Shown here: piece by piece, positions 15,830-24,276 of the stretch
How positions within the stretch are numbered: the first letter of the stretch is position 1
How the letters are laid out: every line of letters starts with the position of its first letter
Assembly: GCF_004349195.1 (NCBI RefSeq)
Contig: NZ_SMLG01000005.1
Coordinates: 217,155 to 281,154, forward strand
Length of the DNA: 64,000 nucleotides
Direction of reading: 5' to 3'
DNA from: Flavobacterium rhamnosiphilum
GTDB lineage: Bacteria > Bacteroidota > Bacteroidia > Flavobacteriales > Flavobacteriaceae
Position numbers and translations under genes: made by a program
Notes under the pieces: generated by a model
What the model saw: the letters and a program-made list of their open reading frames with translations, nothing else
Told to the model about the DNA's origin: nothing
The model's database searches: none

Positions 15830-16909
15830 CTACTTTAGATAATAATCTGCTAAATCAAAACCGTTTTCAAAATCGGTTTGCTCAATCAATTCACTAACTG
15901 CAATTTTAAAACCTATTGCGTTTAACTCGGTGGCTTTGTTTAACCAGTTGAAATATTCGCCTTTGTCAGGAAACAAAACAATGTTTCTTTTTTTGATAGG
16001 TTTCAATAACTCAAACTTTAAATTTTGTTTGCTTCCTGTGGCTATCCAAATGTAATCAGGAATAAAAAGGCTCATTATTATTGCTGTCTTTTCACTTTCC
16101 ACAATTGCAACGGTCTTTTGATAGTCTTCATTAACTCGGTGCAACCCAAACAAACATTGGCAAAGATTAAAATCAGGCTCTTTGATTGCATTATGTAGCC
16201 AGTTAATGTGATTGTAAGGCTTTTTTATTCTTTTGCCCGTATGCCTATCGTATTGCATAATCTTACAAGCGTGAATTTTTTCTTTGTCATCAATTTGCCA
16301 AAACGCTGTTGAGTTGCTCCAAAAATGGTTTGTTCCTGTAATGAAATAATTTTGCGTTGCTTTGAAAACCTCATCTTTTGAAAAATGGATTTTTAGAAAC
16401 TCGGTTAAATTGTCAATATGTGGCTTTTCAAAATACATATTGTCTAATAATTCCAAACTGTGAAAACTCGGGGCAATCTTGGGCGGTGGTTCTTTGGCTG
16501 TAATTACATTTACAAAACCTATTTCATCAGTATTAAAATATTTACTTTCGTTTGCTAAATATGGAATAAGACTATTTTTTAAAAACCATTCCGAAATCCA
16601 GCAATCATTTTTTGTTTGCTCCAGTATTTGTGAGTTTGGCACTATCGAAATAATTCCGTTTTCATCAGTCAATTTGTATGCTTTATCTGAAATACTTTTC
16701 AAAGACAAAAAAGGAATATTAAAAACTTTTTTACCCTTTGGTGGTGCTTTGTGATAACCGCAATTTGTCGAGCGGTCACAACGTCCAAAGTCATCAGTTA
16801 AATGATCGCCCATTTCATTGTCCACATACAAAACAAAAGCACGTTTGTTACAAGCGGGGCAAATATGTTTTTTACTGCTTTTATCGAGGGTGTATTTATA
16901 TTGTTCCAT
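15830..16909 (-). CDS. Zinc-finger/toprim-like primase-type protein (DUF6371-like)
   Basis: A 359-residue protein starting at ATG 16909; an upstream ATG at 16936 would place its first nine codons inside the repeat. The N-terminus has a zinc-finger-like set CPACNKRAF ... DFGRCDRSTNCGYH (two Cys pairs, as in CHC2-type primase fingers). A toprim-like core follows, with VAIVESEKTAIIMSLF (about residue 267), WIATGSKQNL and NIVLFPDKGEYFNW. These parts fit a primase of Bacteroidota mobile elements. Together with the SF3 helicase upstream it would provide self-replication. Confidence 0.82.
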   Translation of the reverse strand: MEQYKYTLDKSSKKHICPACNKRAFVLYVDNEMGDHLTDDFGRCDRSTNCGYHKAPPKGKKVFNIPFLSLKSISDKAYKLTDENGIISIVPNSQILEQTKNDCWISEWFLKNSLIPYLANESKYFNTDEIGFVNVITAKEPPPKIAPSFHSLELLDNMYFEKPHIDNLTEFLKIHFSKDEVFKATQNYFITGTNHFWSNSTAFWQIDDKEKIHACKIMQYDRHTGKRIKKPYNHINWLHNAIKEPDFNLCQCLFGLHRVNEDYQKTVAIVESEKTAIIMSLFIPDYIWIATGSKQNLKFELLKPIKKRNIVLFPDKGEYFNWLNKATELNAIGFKIAVSELIEQTDFENGFDLADYYLK

Positions 16910-16910
16910 A

Positions 16911-17009
16911 AAATAAATGTTTTGTTTTGAGTTCACATTTTACACGTTTTACACTTTTGATTTTTGCAGTAGTGTAAGAAGTGTAAAATATGCACCTCAA
17001 AAAACAATC
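16911..17009. repeat. Element-specific repeat, copy 2, with inverted arm
   Basis: The left part (AAAATAAATGTTTTGTTTTG, then AGTTCACATTTTACACGTTT) matches copy 1. The right part (16971-17003) holds AGTGTAAGAAGTGTAAAATA followed by TGCACC, its inverted form. The two arms make a long imperfect hairpin between the toprim-like gene and the SF3 helicase. It could be a replication origin, an operator or an RNA structure. Confidence 0.7.
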
Positions 17010-17020
17010 TTTTTTTTGCG

Positions 17021-18610
17021 TTAATTAGATAAATAAGCTACATTACCCACGTTAATACGATTGACAAATATTTTATAATGATTCAATCGTTGTATAAACT
17101 TGGTCTTCCCTACGGGTCTGTAACCGTCTTCAATACAAAATGTTTTATACCTTGGGTACAATTCCGAAATTAAAATATAGTCAGTAGTTGAGGTTTTATA
17201 TTCCATTTCAGTAATGAATAACTGAACACTATCACTTTGCTTTTCGTAATCGCTTCGGGCATTGTCAACGGCTTCGCATTTACTGAATTTTTTTTGCTCC
17301 ATTACCCTGTCAAGTCCTTGCAAAATCCAGTTGAATACTCCCGAAAGTTCGTTTTGTATTATTTTGTTTGGCAGTTGTTTGTCCTGTTTGTCTTCGGGAA
17401 TAGTAACATCAAAACCAATAATCATAAACCGTCTAAAATAGGCGTTCGTGTGTTCTACATCCTTTGGCAATTCGTTACAGTTGAATATTAACTTTGCGTA
17501 TTCAGTCAATATGAAAGGTTCGCCATAAGGTAAACGTGCCTCAATAGGTTCGCCACTTGCCATTTGTTTAAAAATATCGGTTTCAAGTTTGCCGTTTATT
17601 TCACTTGCATAATTCACTAGCTTATTGCCTATTTTGGCACGAAAATAACCGTTATCATTAGTAAGACTTTGTAATGAATAGTTGCTTATGTTTTCAGTTC
17701 CCAAAAGGGCGTTAAGTATCTCAAAAAATACACTTTTGCCGTTTGCTCCAGTTCCGAAAAGGATTAACATTTTTTCAAGTTTTAATACACTTGGTTTGAT
17801 AAAAATGTAACCGCAATATTCTGCAAATATTCTTTGTTTGTCTTTGTCGGGCAAAACCTCATCCAAATACTTTTGAAATAGCGGGGCGGTTGCTTCTTGG
17901 TCATATTCAAAGGGCAATTGGTGGGTAATAAAATCTTTTTGCTCAAAGTTCCGTAAACCTCTATTGTTTGGTGTTATTTCAAATGTACCATTCACCAAAT
18001 TGATTAAAATACAGTTCAATTTTCCTTTAGGTGTTGGCAAATAAGCATCTGCCATAAATTGTTTAAAAAGATCTTCTTTGAACGTGTGAATTTTACCTTT
18101 GAATTTTTCAACTCCCATTTGTAACGCTACATTACCCAAAAAGAATTGAAAACGTTCTTTGTCTATTTCATTCCAGTAACAACCATTATACAAATAAATA
18201 AAGCCGTTCTTTTTGCATAAACCCCATTTATTTACTGTGGCAATTTTTAAAAGTTGCTCAATACAAAGGATTAGATAATGATTTTTTGTGAGTTTGAAAG
18301 TTTTTAACTTTTTAGCCAGTTTATCAAACTCAGCTTGTTGACTTTCGGACAATTCACCACTTTTTAAAAGAATTGATTCTAATACTTTGTATTGTTTTTG
18401 AACGTCTTCACTATCAGGAAACGCCAATAATTGAAAATCTATTATTCCGATACTTTTTATAAGTTCCTGTAAAATATCATCATTAGAGTTTTTAACTACT
18501 TCAATATTATCAGTTAATTGATTAGTATTTTTAATAATTAGGTCTTTTAGATTATCTTTGTCTTTGGTTTTTGATAAAGATTTTACGGGGGTTTGGGTGC
18601 TACTACTCAT
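17021..18610 (-). CDS. P4-type SF3 helicase (D5-like, phage/plasmid primase family)
   Basis: A 529-residue protein. The N-terminal 200 residues hold a charged region and a D5-N type domain (NHYLILCIEQLLKIATVNKW). Walker A is GTGANGKS near residue 285, Walker B lies in LVNYASEING, and motif C in AKLIFNCNELPK ends with the SF3 Asn. A winged-helix-like C-terminus follows (LYPRYKTFCIEDGYRPVG). Such helicases start replication of satellites, plasmids and phages. The catalytic primase domain of P4 alpha is not in this chain; the toprim-like gene 110 bases downstream may provide it. Confidence 0.9.
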   Translation of the reverse strand: MSSSTQTPVKSLSKTKDKDNLKDLIIKNTNQLTDNIEVVKNSNDDILQELIKSIGIIDFQLLAFPDSEDVQKQYKVLESILLKSGELSESQQAEFDKLAKKLKTFKLTKNHYLILCIEQLLKIATVNKWGLCKKNGFIYLYNGCYWNEIDKERFQFFLGNVALQMGVEKFKGKIHTFKEDLFKQFMADAYLPTPKGKLNCILINLVNGTFEITPNNRGLRNFEQKDFITHQLPFEYDQEATAPLFQKYLDEVLPDKDKQRIFAEYCGYIFIKPSVLKLEKMLILFGTGANGKSVFFEILNALLGTENISNYSLQSLTNDNGYFRAKIGNKLVNYASEINGKLETDIFKQMASGEPIEARLPYGEPFILTEYAKLIFNCNELPKDVEHTNAYFRRFMIIGFDVTIPEDKQDKQLPNKIIQNELSGVFNWILQGLDRVMEQKKFSKCEAVDNARSDYEKQSDSVQLFITEMEYKTSTTDYILISELYPRYKTFCIEDGYRPVGKTKFIQRLNHYKIFVNRINVGNVAYLSN

Positions 18611-18616
18611 AACCCC

Positions 18617-18901
18617 TTATTTATTTAATGGTGTGATTGTAGCCATCAACTCGGAACGCTTATAATAACACTTGTTAGCAAATTTATAGACGGTAATACG
18701 TCCTTTATTCTGCCAATGCCACAAAGTTGAAGCGTTTATTTGTAATAGTTCCAAAACCTGTTCCCTTGTCATCAGGGTTTCGTTTTCGGTTTGAGTAGTA
18801 AACTCTTTTTTGAAGTCTTCCAATTGGGTTTTGAAGACGTTTGTAAGTAGTTCCGTTAATTGGTCAGTACTTACGCTTTGTAGGATTGTTGATGTTGTCA
18901 T
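18617..18901 (-). CDS. Small HTH protein, excisionase/MerR-like
   Basis: A 94-residue protein with a helix-turn-helix of the HTH_17 type in the second half: MTREQVLELLQINASTLWHW, then NKGRITVYKFANKCYYKRSE (about residues 43-84). Proteins of this type act as excisionases or as activators of replication and integrase genes in integrated elements. It lies 6 bases before the SF3 helicase and is surely cotranscribed with it. Confidence 0.85.
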   Translation of the reverse strand: MTTSTILQSVSTDQLTELLTNVFKTQLEDFKKEFTTQTENETLMTREQVLELLQINASTLWHWQNKGRITVYKFANKCYYKRSELMATITPLNK

Positions 18902-18976
18902 AATGCCGTATCATTTAATATTGATAGGGCAAAATTGCACTGATTTACAATGTTTTAACGGCACGTTTTTGTGCTT

Positions 18977-19804
18977 TTATTGTGCTTTTATCGTATTTGG
19001 TTGATACCTCTCTTTTATTGAATTGTACAACTTTGTTTTATTATTCTTTCCACTTTGTCGGCTGTCTATTTTTTCAATTTCTATATTGTATTTTTCTTCC
19101 CTCAAAAACTTAAAAAATTCAGTTCCAGTACAAACTAAAAAATCTTTTTCCATTGCATAAAATAAAAAGCTAAAATTTGCGAGTGTATTTTTATTGTCTT
19201 TATGAATTTCAAACATTTTAGTAAATATTGTAAACCCAATATCATTTTTAAAAATATCGTCAAACTCATTTTTAAAAACCTCATTGTTGTCGGATTGTTT
19301 AGTTTTTGGCATAAATTTAGAAAGTTGATTTTCTAAAAAGTATTTTATTTTTAAAACGTCCAAATACATTAAACACAACAAATAAACTCTTTCGTGTTCC
19401 GTAGTCCTGTTTATTAAAATCATTACACTCTTTAATCTTCTAATTGTGCTAATATCTCGTTTATTCCCTTTAAAATCATCAACAAAATTAACCAACCTAC
19501 TATTATTAAAAATTATATCTTCTTCCTCTATATGTTTTTTGTAGCTTTCAATTTCGTGTTTACTAATTTGACGAAATTCAAAAACATTTTCAATCCATTT
19601 TTTATAATATTCTAAAACTTTTAATTCATTAATAATATAACTGTATTCACCATTTTTATTAATTTCTAAATCATAATAAAAAATTGAATTTGTATAATTT
19701 TCAAAGTTTAAATTGTTAATCCAAATGCCTAAATAGGTTTTGTTTTCCAATTTAATAACATTAGTATCTTTTGTATGTGGACAACCGTAAATATTAAATC
19801 CCAT
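18977..19804 (-). CDS. Unknown 275-residue protein, cargo candidate
   Basis: A soluble protein rich in Asn, Lys, Ile and Phe, with a more AT-rich coding style than its neighbours. There is no signal peptide or membrane helix. The C-terminal 60 residues (FFKFLREEKYNIEIEKIDSR followed by QSGKNNKTKLYNSIK) recall the end of RteC-type regulators of Bacteroidota elements, but the match is weak and from memory. It lies between the integrase and the replication genes, a place where satellites often carry cargo or regulators. An element repeat precedes its start. Function is open: regulator or host-directed (for example anti-phage) cargo. Confidence 0.7.
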   Translation of the reverse strand: MGFNIYGCPHTKDTNVIKLENKTYLGIWINNLNFENYTNSIFYYDLEINKNGEYSYIINELKVLEYYKKWIENVFEFRQISKHEIESYKKHIEEEDIIFNNSRLVNFVDDFKGNKRDISTIRRLKSVMILINRTTEHERVYLLCLMYLDVLKIKYFLENQLSKFMPKTKQSDNNEVFKNEFDDIFKNDIGFTIFTKMFEIHKDNKNTLANFSFLFYAMEKDFLVCTGTEFFKFLREEKYNIEIEKIDSRQSGKNNKTKLYNSIKERYQPNTIKAQ

Positions 19805-19825
19805 TTTTTTTTAATTTATGTATTC

Positions 19826-19850
19826 GTGTAAAAAGTGTAAAATATGCACC
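19826..19850. repeat. Element-specific repeat, copy 3
   Basis: GTGTAAAAAGTGTAAAATAT followed by GCACC: the inverted orientation of copy 1, located 22 bases before the start of the 275-residue gene. It is a likely operator site. Confidence 0.65.
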
Positions 19851-19872
19851 TAAAATAAAACTTTTATTTTTG

Positions 19873-21168
19873 TTAAAAGTAACTCGTTATTCCCATTGCT
19901 AAATCCTTGTTACTTTTACCTAAATAATTTAAAAACATTGCTTCGGTGCTATGCCCTGTTACATTCATTAAATAGGTTGTTGGGATTGTTCCGTAAAAAT
20001 TAGTTGCAAATGAACGTCTTCCGATATGCGAGGTTATCAATTCCCATTTAGGGAACATTCCCGATTCTTTACGATACTGTTTAACGTCCTCTTTTTTACT
20101 TTTCTTTTTGTCTTCATCTTTATTAAGGTCATTTAATTTACTGCCTTTTATCTTTTCGGTAATTTTGGCAATTCTGCAAACTTGCTTTATGTACAAATTA
20201 TATTTCGGGTCTGAAATTACCTTTGGGAAATTACCGTTTCTTTTCTCCAGTATCTCAATAACTTTCGGGTGTAATGCAACGGTCATAATTTTATCAGTCT
20301 TAACTTGAGTAAACTCAATAAACGGCTTTAAAACCCCGTCTTTGTTTTTCTCATAACGTATCATATCTTTTGTAAAACGCATAAAATCTGAAATTCTTTG
20401 CCCTGTATAGCATGAAATAATTAACCAGTCTTTTGCATTGTCATAATTATCATTTAACCGCCTTTTGTCAATTTCTTCAATCTTTAAAAGTTCCTCAAAG
20501 GTTAAATAAATTTTTTCTGTTTTATAGTTCGGGGTTTTAATTGTTTCAAGTTGGTGGCTTGTTTTTATCCCGTTATGTTTGGCATGGTTGCAAACGGTTT
20601 TTAAAGTCCTTAAATCCTTTGAAATTGTGTTTGGTGCGTAATTATGCTTTAAACAATATTTTTCAAAATCTAATCTGAATTTGTCATTTACATCAATTAT
20701 TTGAATTGCTGTTTTTTTCTCCTGTTCGTACCGTTGCAATAAGTGTTTAGAAACATTATACTTTTTTAATGTACCGTTTGTAATTTCATTTTTTTTGCAT
20801 TCAATAAAATAATCAAAGTATTTTAAAAGTCCTTTTGGTAGTGGTTCGGCTTCCTGTGGTGGGTTGTAGTAATGGTCAATTTCGGTTTGTAGCCATTCTT
20901 TATTTATTGCATCAGGACTGAACGCATTGAAAGAGTTTAAAACGTGGTTTTCAATTTTATTGAGTTCCGTATTAACTCGGGTCTGTTCATTGGTTATAAT
21001 TATATCCCTTGACTTTTTTTTATGGTCTTTGCTCCAATAGTCTTTTGTAGTTTCAAACTTTGTATTTGCACCAAAAACAAAATCATTATCATTGAAACGG
21101 TAAAGTAATCTTACTTGCAAATTTGCTTTGTCTTTTGTTGAACGGTATAAAAAATTAACTGTTGCCAT
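19873..21168 (-). CDS. Tyrosine recombinase (integrase)
   Basis: A 431-residue integrase with an N-terminal arm-type domain (NFLYRSTKDKANLQVRLLYR), a SAM-like core-binding domain (about residues 110-210) and the catalytic domain. The active-site set is complete: Arg in CYTGQRISD, H381-x-x-R384 in HIGRRS, H406 in TGHS and nucleophile Y415 in LNYLG. It is of the phage-integrase type common in Bacteroidota elements. It begins 195 bases from attR and reads away from it, the usual arrangement for tRNA-specific integrases. Confidence 0.95.
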   Translation of the reverse strand: MATVNFLYRSTKDKANLQVRLLYRFNDNDFVFGANTKFETTKDYWSKDHKKKSRDIIITNEQTRVNTELNKIENHVLNSFNAFSPDAINKEWLQTEIDHYYNPPQEAEPLPKGLLKYFDYFIECKKNEITNGTLKKYNVSKHLLQRYEQEKKTAIQIIDVNDKFRLDFEKYCLKHNYAPNTISKDLRTLKTVCNHAKHNGIKTSHQLETIKTPNYKTEKIYLTFEELLKIEEIDKRRLNDNYDNAKDWLIISCYTGQRISDFMRFTKDMIRYEKNKDGVLKPFIEFTQVKTDKIMTVALHPKVIEILEKRNGNFPKVISDPKYNLYIKQVCRIAKITEKIKGSKLNDLNKDEDKKKSKKEDVKQYRKESGMFPKWELITSHIGRRSFATNFYGTIPTTYLMNVTGHSTEAMFLNYLGKSNKDLAMGITSYF

Positions 21169-21362
21169 AGTATTGATATTTTGAACAATACAAAAATAGT
21201 AAATTTGTACGATAACCGTACGATTAAATGCAATTAGTTACATTTTAAAACAATCTATTGAACAAATTTATTTTTATAAAATCGCTGTAAGCATTGTATT
21301 TATTGGTGTTTTTTCAATAATCAAAATGCAATTGATTTTAAATGATTGCAATCTTTGTAGTT

Positions 21363-21375
21363 CAGTCAAGGTCAC
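21363..21375. other. attR core
   Basis: CAGTCAAGGTCAC, identical to the 3' end of tRNA-Arg at 14635-14647. The spacer 21169-21362 before it holds no gene and should include the arm sites for the integrase. Confidence 0.85.
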
Positions 21376-21381
21376 AAAACT

Positions 21382-21414
21382 AAAATCCCATTTCTAGCGA
21401 AATGGGATTTTTTT
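21382..21414 (+). terminator. Original terminator of tRNA-Arg, now separated
   Basis: AAAATCCCATTTC pairs with GAAATGGGATTTT, followed by T. It lies 6 bases past attR, so before insertion it would have ended the tRNA transcript. It may now serve the convergent mreB gene or none. Confidence 0.75.
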
Positions 21415-21486
21415 ATGTCTTTTTCAGTATATTCAACAAACTTTTGTTGGATCAGGAAGCTCAATTGTACGGATGCAATAACGAAC

Positions 21487-22515
21487 TTATTTTATCAGTA
21501 CCCTTTTATATTTAGGTATGTTTTTTAAGACAGTACCAGTACCTCTAACCACGGCTCTTAAAGGATCTTCTGCGATAAAGACTGGCAAATCCGTCTTCTG
21601 CGAAATCCTTTTATCAAGACCGCGTAGCAATGCCCCACCTCCTGCGAGATACAAACCCGTATTATAAATGTCCGCAGCCAGTTCTGGTGGTGTCAATGAA
21701 AGCGTTACCATAATAGCGTCTTCAATTCTCTGTATTGATTTATCCAAAGCTCTTGCAATTTCTCTAAAGGCAATCCTGACCTCCTTAGGTTTCCCGGTAA
21801 GCAGATCCCTTCCACGAACCGTTATGTCATCAGGAGCCTCCTCAAGTTCTTCCATTGCAGCGCCAACATCAATTTTTATTCTCTCAGCAGAAGCATCTCC
21901 AACATACAAATTATGCTGCGTTCTCATATAAAACAATATATCATTGGTAAAAACATCCCCAGCAATTTTTATGGATTTGTCACAAACTATTCCTCCGAGG
22001 GCAATAACCGCAATTTCCGTAGTCCCGCCTCCAATATCAACGATGATATGTCCCTTAGGCTGCATCACATCTAAACCAATTCCAATAGCAGCAGCCATAG
22101 GCTCATGAATTAAATACACTTCTTTCCCGTTTACACGTTCGCAGGACTCCTTTACGGCTCTCATTTCCACCTCGGTAATACCACTGGGAATACATACAAC
22201 CATTCGCAGTGCGGGAGTGAAAAAATTTTTCTTTAATTCAGGTATATTTTTTATAAACCAGCTGATCATTTTCTCTGAGGCATCAAAATCAGCAATAACC
22301 CCGTCTTTTAACGGCCGGATTGTTTTAATATTCTCGTGTGTCTTACCCTGCATCAAACTGGCCTCATTACCTACAGCAATAATTTTCCCATTTCTAATAT
22401 CTCTGGCCACCATAGATGGACTATCCACTACTATTTTTCCGTCATAAATTATTAAAGTATTAGCTGTCCCTAAATCCATAGCTATTTCCACTATCATAAA
22501 ATCAAATAAGCCCAT
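21487..22515 (-). CDS. mreB: MreB-family actin-like protein, probably a second copy
   Basis: A 342-residue actin-fold ATPase. Phosphate 1 is DLGTANTLI near residue 15, connect and phosphate 2 are VDIGGGTTEIAVIALGG near 158, and the adenosine motif is LYLAGGGALLRGLDKRI near 290. The N-terminus MGLFDFMIVEIAMDLG resembles the membrane-binding start of flavobacterial MreB. MreB organises cell-wall elongation. Here no mreC, mreD, rodA or mrdA follows, so this is probably a paralogue outside the usual operon. It lies against the integrated element on one side and a scar region on the other. Confidence 0.9.
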   Translation of the reverse strand: MGLFDFMIVEIAMDLGTANTLIIYDGKIVVDSPSMVARDIRNGKIIAVGNEASLMQGKTHENIKTIRPLKDGVIADFDASEKMISWFIKNIPELKKNFFTPALRMVVCIPSGITEVEMRAVKESCERVNGKEVYLIHEPMAAAIGIGLDVMQPKGHIIVDIGGGTTEIAVIALGGIVCDKSIKIAGDVFTNDILFYMRTQHNLYVGDASAERIKIDVGAAMEELEEAPDDITVRGRDLLTGKPKEVRIAFREIARALDKSIQRIEDAIMVTLSLTPPELAADIYNTGLYLAGGGALLRGLDKRISQKTDLPVFIAEDPLRAVVRGTGTVLKNIPKYKRVLIK

Positions 22516-22601
22516 AATATAGTTTTGTTTAAGAACGTTATTGTTGCTGTTTTATTCTCTACAAAGATGAAAATTCGAATATCGCGATTAAAGTCCTAAT
22601 T

Positions 22602-22844
22602 TTGCTTTATATCGAAGGCGGGTTGATCGCATTAGTGGAAAATAACGATCAGATTGAGATCGATGCACTGAATAATACGTTTAATCTAAATGTATCTAGC
22701 GAGGTGATCGAAGAGCGCCGAAGAAGATGGATTATACCTCAAGCAAAAGTACAGAGTCTGAAGGATGTGCGACAGATGAGGCACATCACGAAGCTTTTCA
22801 ACTTGCTCTTTCGTGTCAGATATAACCTATTTGTGCAGAGATGA
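22602..22844 (+). pseudogene. Remnant of dihydroxy-acid dehydratase (IlvD) C-terminus
   Basis: The frame reads YIEGGLIALVENNDQIEIDA followed by LNNTFNLNVSSEVIEERRRR and WIIPQAKV. This matches the last part of IlvD proteins (EGGxIALVxxxDxIxIDxxNxTxxLxVSxxVxxxRxxxW). Only about 50 codons keep the similarity; from about 22757 the sequence departs and the usual glycine- and threonine-rich end is missing. The front 500 residues are absent. It cannot be functional. IlvD acts in branched-chain amino acid synthesis; no other ilv gene is nearby. Confidence 0.75.
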
Positions 22845-23031
22845 CGTAAAGGCCGAAACCATTATTGAGTTTTTATTAGAATCACCGAAATTTATTCATT
22901 GTATATGCTTTAGAGATATTCGAATCAAAATAATTTACAATCTAGCAATCCTAATTCAATAGTACGTTCTACTCAATTTTCTCAAATCATCTAAAAAAAG
23001 GTTCGAAAATTGTCCCGACAGAGTCACAAAA

Positions 23032-23057
23032 CCCCAACAAAAGTTGGTTTTTTTTTA
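23032..23057 (+). terminator. Terminator-like hairpin in the scar region
   Basis: CCAAC and GTTGG pair around AAAA, followed by ten T. The gene it once served is no longer recognisable. Confidence 0.6.
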
Positions 23058-23203
23058 TGCTTATACCCCAGTACCCTTACTCCAGTTAGTACTGCCAATT
23101 TAAAAAAAAGTAAACCAAAAAACAAATACGATTCCTTTTTCAGATGAAGGATATATAATCCAAACATATAAACAGTAATTTTACAGCATAAATATATAAA
23201 TCT

Positions 23204-24055
23204 ATGTTATTTCTAATCTTAAGTATTATTTGCAGTGTAACCGTGGGCGTGATATTTAAAGTCGCCCGTAAATATACCATCAGCCACACCCAAATAGTCA
23301 CTTGGAATTATGTGTTTGCATGTATACTTTGCTATCTGTCATTCAGCCCAGATTTAAATACAGTTAAAACTACAGCGCCATGGTGGCTTTATATAACCAT
23401 TGGTATTTTATTACCTTCCATTTTTCTTTTTTTGGCTGCATCCATTAAACATATGGGAATTGTAAAAACAGACGCTGCCCAAAGACTCTCATTATTCATT
23501 CCTATTCTTGCGGCTTGGCTACTATTCAAAGAACAATTCAGTATGCTGAAAATTTCGGCTTTCGTATTGGCAATCCCGGCACTCTTGTTTATTCTCACTA
23601 AAAACACCGAAAACACTAAAAACAAATGGGGTTATCCAGCAGTAGTTTTGATAGGCTTTGGAGTTATAGACATTCTCTTCAAACAAATTGCCACTTATAC
23701 TAGTCTGCCTTATACCACTTCATTATTTGTCATCTTGGGAATAGCAATGGCTATAATGATTACTGTGGTTGCTTATGAAGTGATTTTAAAAAAAGCAACA
23801 TTAAATATCCATAACATTCTTTTTGGCGGTTTAGTCGGTATTTTCAATTTTGGAAATATTCTTTTCTACCTTAAAGCACATCAGGAATTTTCAAAAAGCC
23901 CCTCAACCGTTTTTGCAGGCATGAATATGGGAGTGATTATTTTAGGCAGTCTTGTGGGTACTTTAATTTTTAAAGAAAAACTGAGTAAAATGAATTTTAT
24001 AGGTCTTTTTCTGGCTTTAATAGCGATTGTCTTAATCGTGCTTTCACAACACTAA
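23204..24055 (+). CDS. DMT-family (EamA-like) transporter
   Basis: A 283-residue inner-membrane protein with 10 predicted helices in two EamA-like halves. Each half ends in the typical pattern: AAWLLFKEQFSMLKISAFVL near residue 110 and SLVGTLIFKEKLSKMNFIGL near 255. DMT proteins usually export amino acids or other metabolites; the substrate is not known. The gene stands alone and faces the permease gene across a shared terminator. Confidence 0.87.
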   Translation: MLFLILSIICSVTVGVIFKVARKYTISHTQIVTWNYVFACILCYLSFSPDLNTVKTTAPWWLYITIGILLPSIFLFLAASIKHMGIVKTDAAQRLSLFIPILAAWLLFKEQFSMLKISAFVLAIPALLFILTKNTENTKNKWGYPAVVLIGFGVIDILFKQIATYTSLPYTTSLFVILGIAMAIMITVVAYEVILKKATLNIHNILFGGLVGIFNFGNILFYLKAHQEFSKSPSTVFAGMNMGVIILGSLVGTLIFKEKLSKMNFIGLFLALIAIVLIVLSQH

Positions 24056-24222
24056 AAAATAAGATTTACGAACTTACTACTAAACTGTAATCACATTCAT
24101 TAAACCTTCTTTCGGGCTACTATAAACCTATCAAACAGTTAAAAAATCAATTCGTTTCTTGAGTCTAATGAGATACCTTTGGGCTTACTACCTCTTTTTA
24201 AAGACTTGACTAAACAGTACAA

Positions 24223-24258
24223 AAAAACCGTCAAGTTCTTTTAACGAGACGGTTTCTT
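24223..24258. terminator. Terminator between convergent genes
   Basis: AAAACCGTC pairs with GACGGTTT around a 15-base loop, with A before and T-rich sequence after. It serves the transporter (plus) and the permease (minus). Confidence 0.75.
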
Positions 24259-24276
24259 GTATGGTATATTAATTTT

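Larger units (their letters stand above)
14635..21375. mobile_element. Integrated 6.7-kb element in tRNA-Arg (satellite-like)
   Basis: A direct repeat CAGTCAAGGTCAC marks both ends, the left copy being the tRNA 3' end. Gene order from the right is tyrosine integrase, unknown protein with own AT-rich style, small HTH protein, SF3 helicase, toprim-like protein and three small or unknown genes, all on the minus strand. No capsid, tail, relaxase or conjugation gene is present. The plan (integrase, excisionase-like HTH, P4-type replication) is that of a phage satellite or small integrative element that borrows transfer functions. A recurring GTGCATATTTTACAC motif sits in three spacers. Confidence 0.85.
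22516..23203. other. 688-base scar region without intact gene
   Basis: It contains the ilvD remnant (22602-22844), sequence without recognisable content (22860-23010), and at 23008-23057 an AGAGTCACAAAACC stretch running into a hairpin with a T tract. Base composition of the ilvD piece is less AT-rich than its surroundings. The region reads as the residue of past insertions or deletions next to the mobile element. Confidence 0.6.

Noticed and set aside
23008..23031. Possible third attachment site or tRNA 3' end (GTTCGAAAA ... GAGTCACAAAAC)
   Set aside because: Only about 10 bases match the att core neighbourhood and no cloverleaf can be built around it; kept only as part of the scar region.
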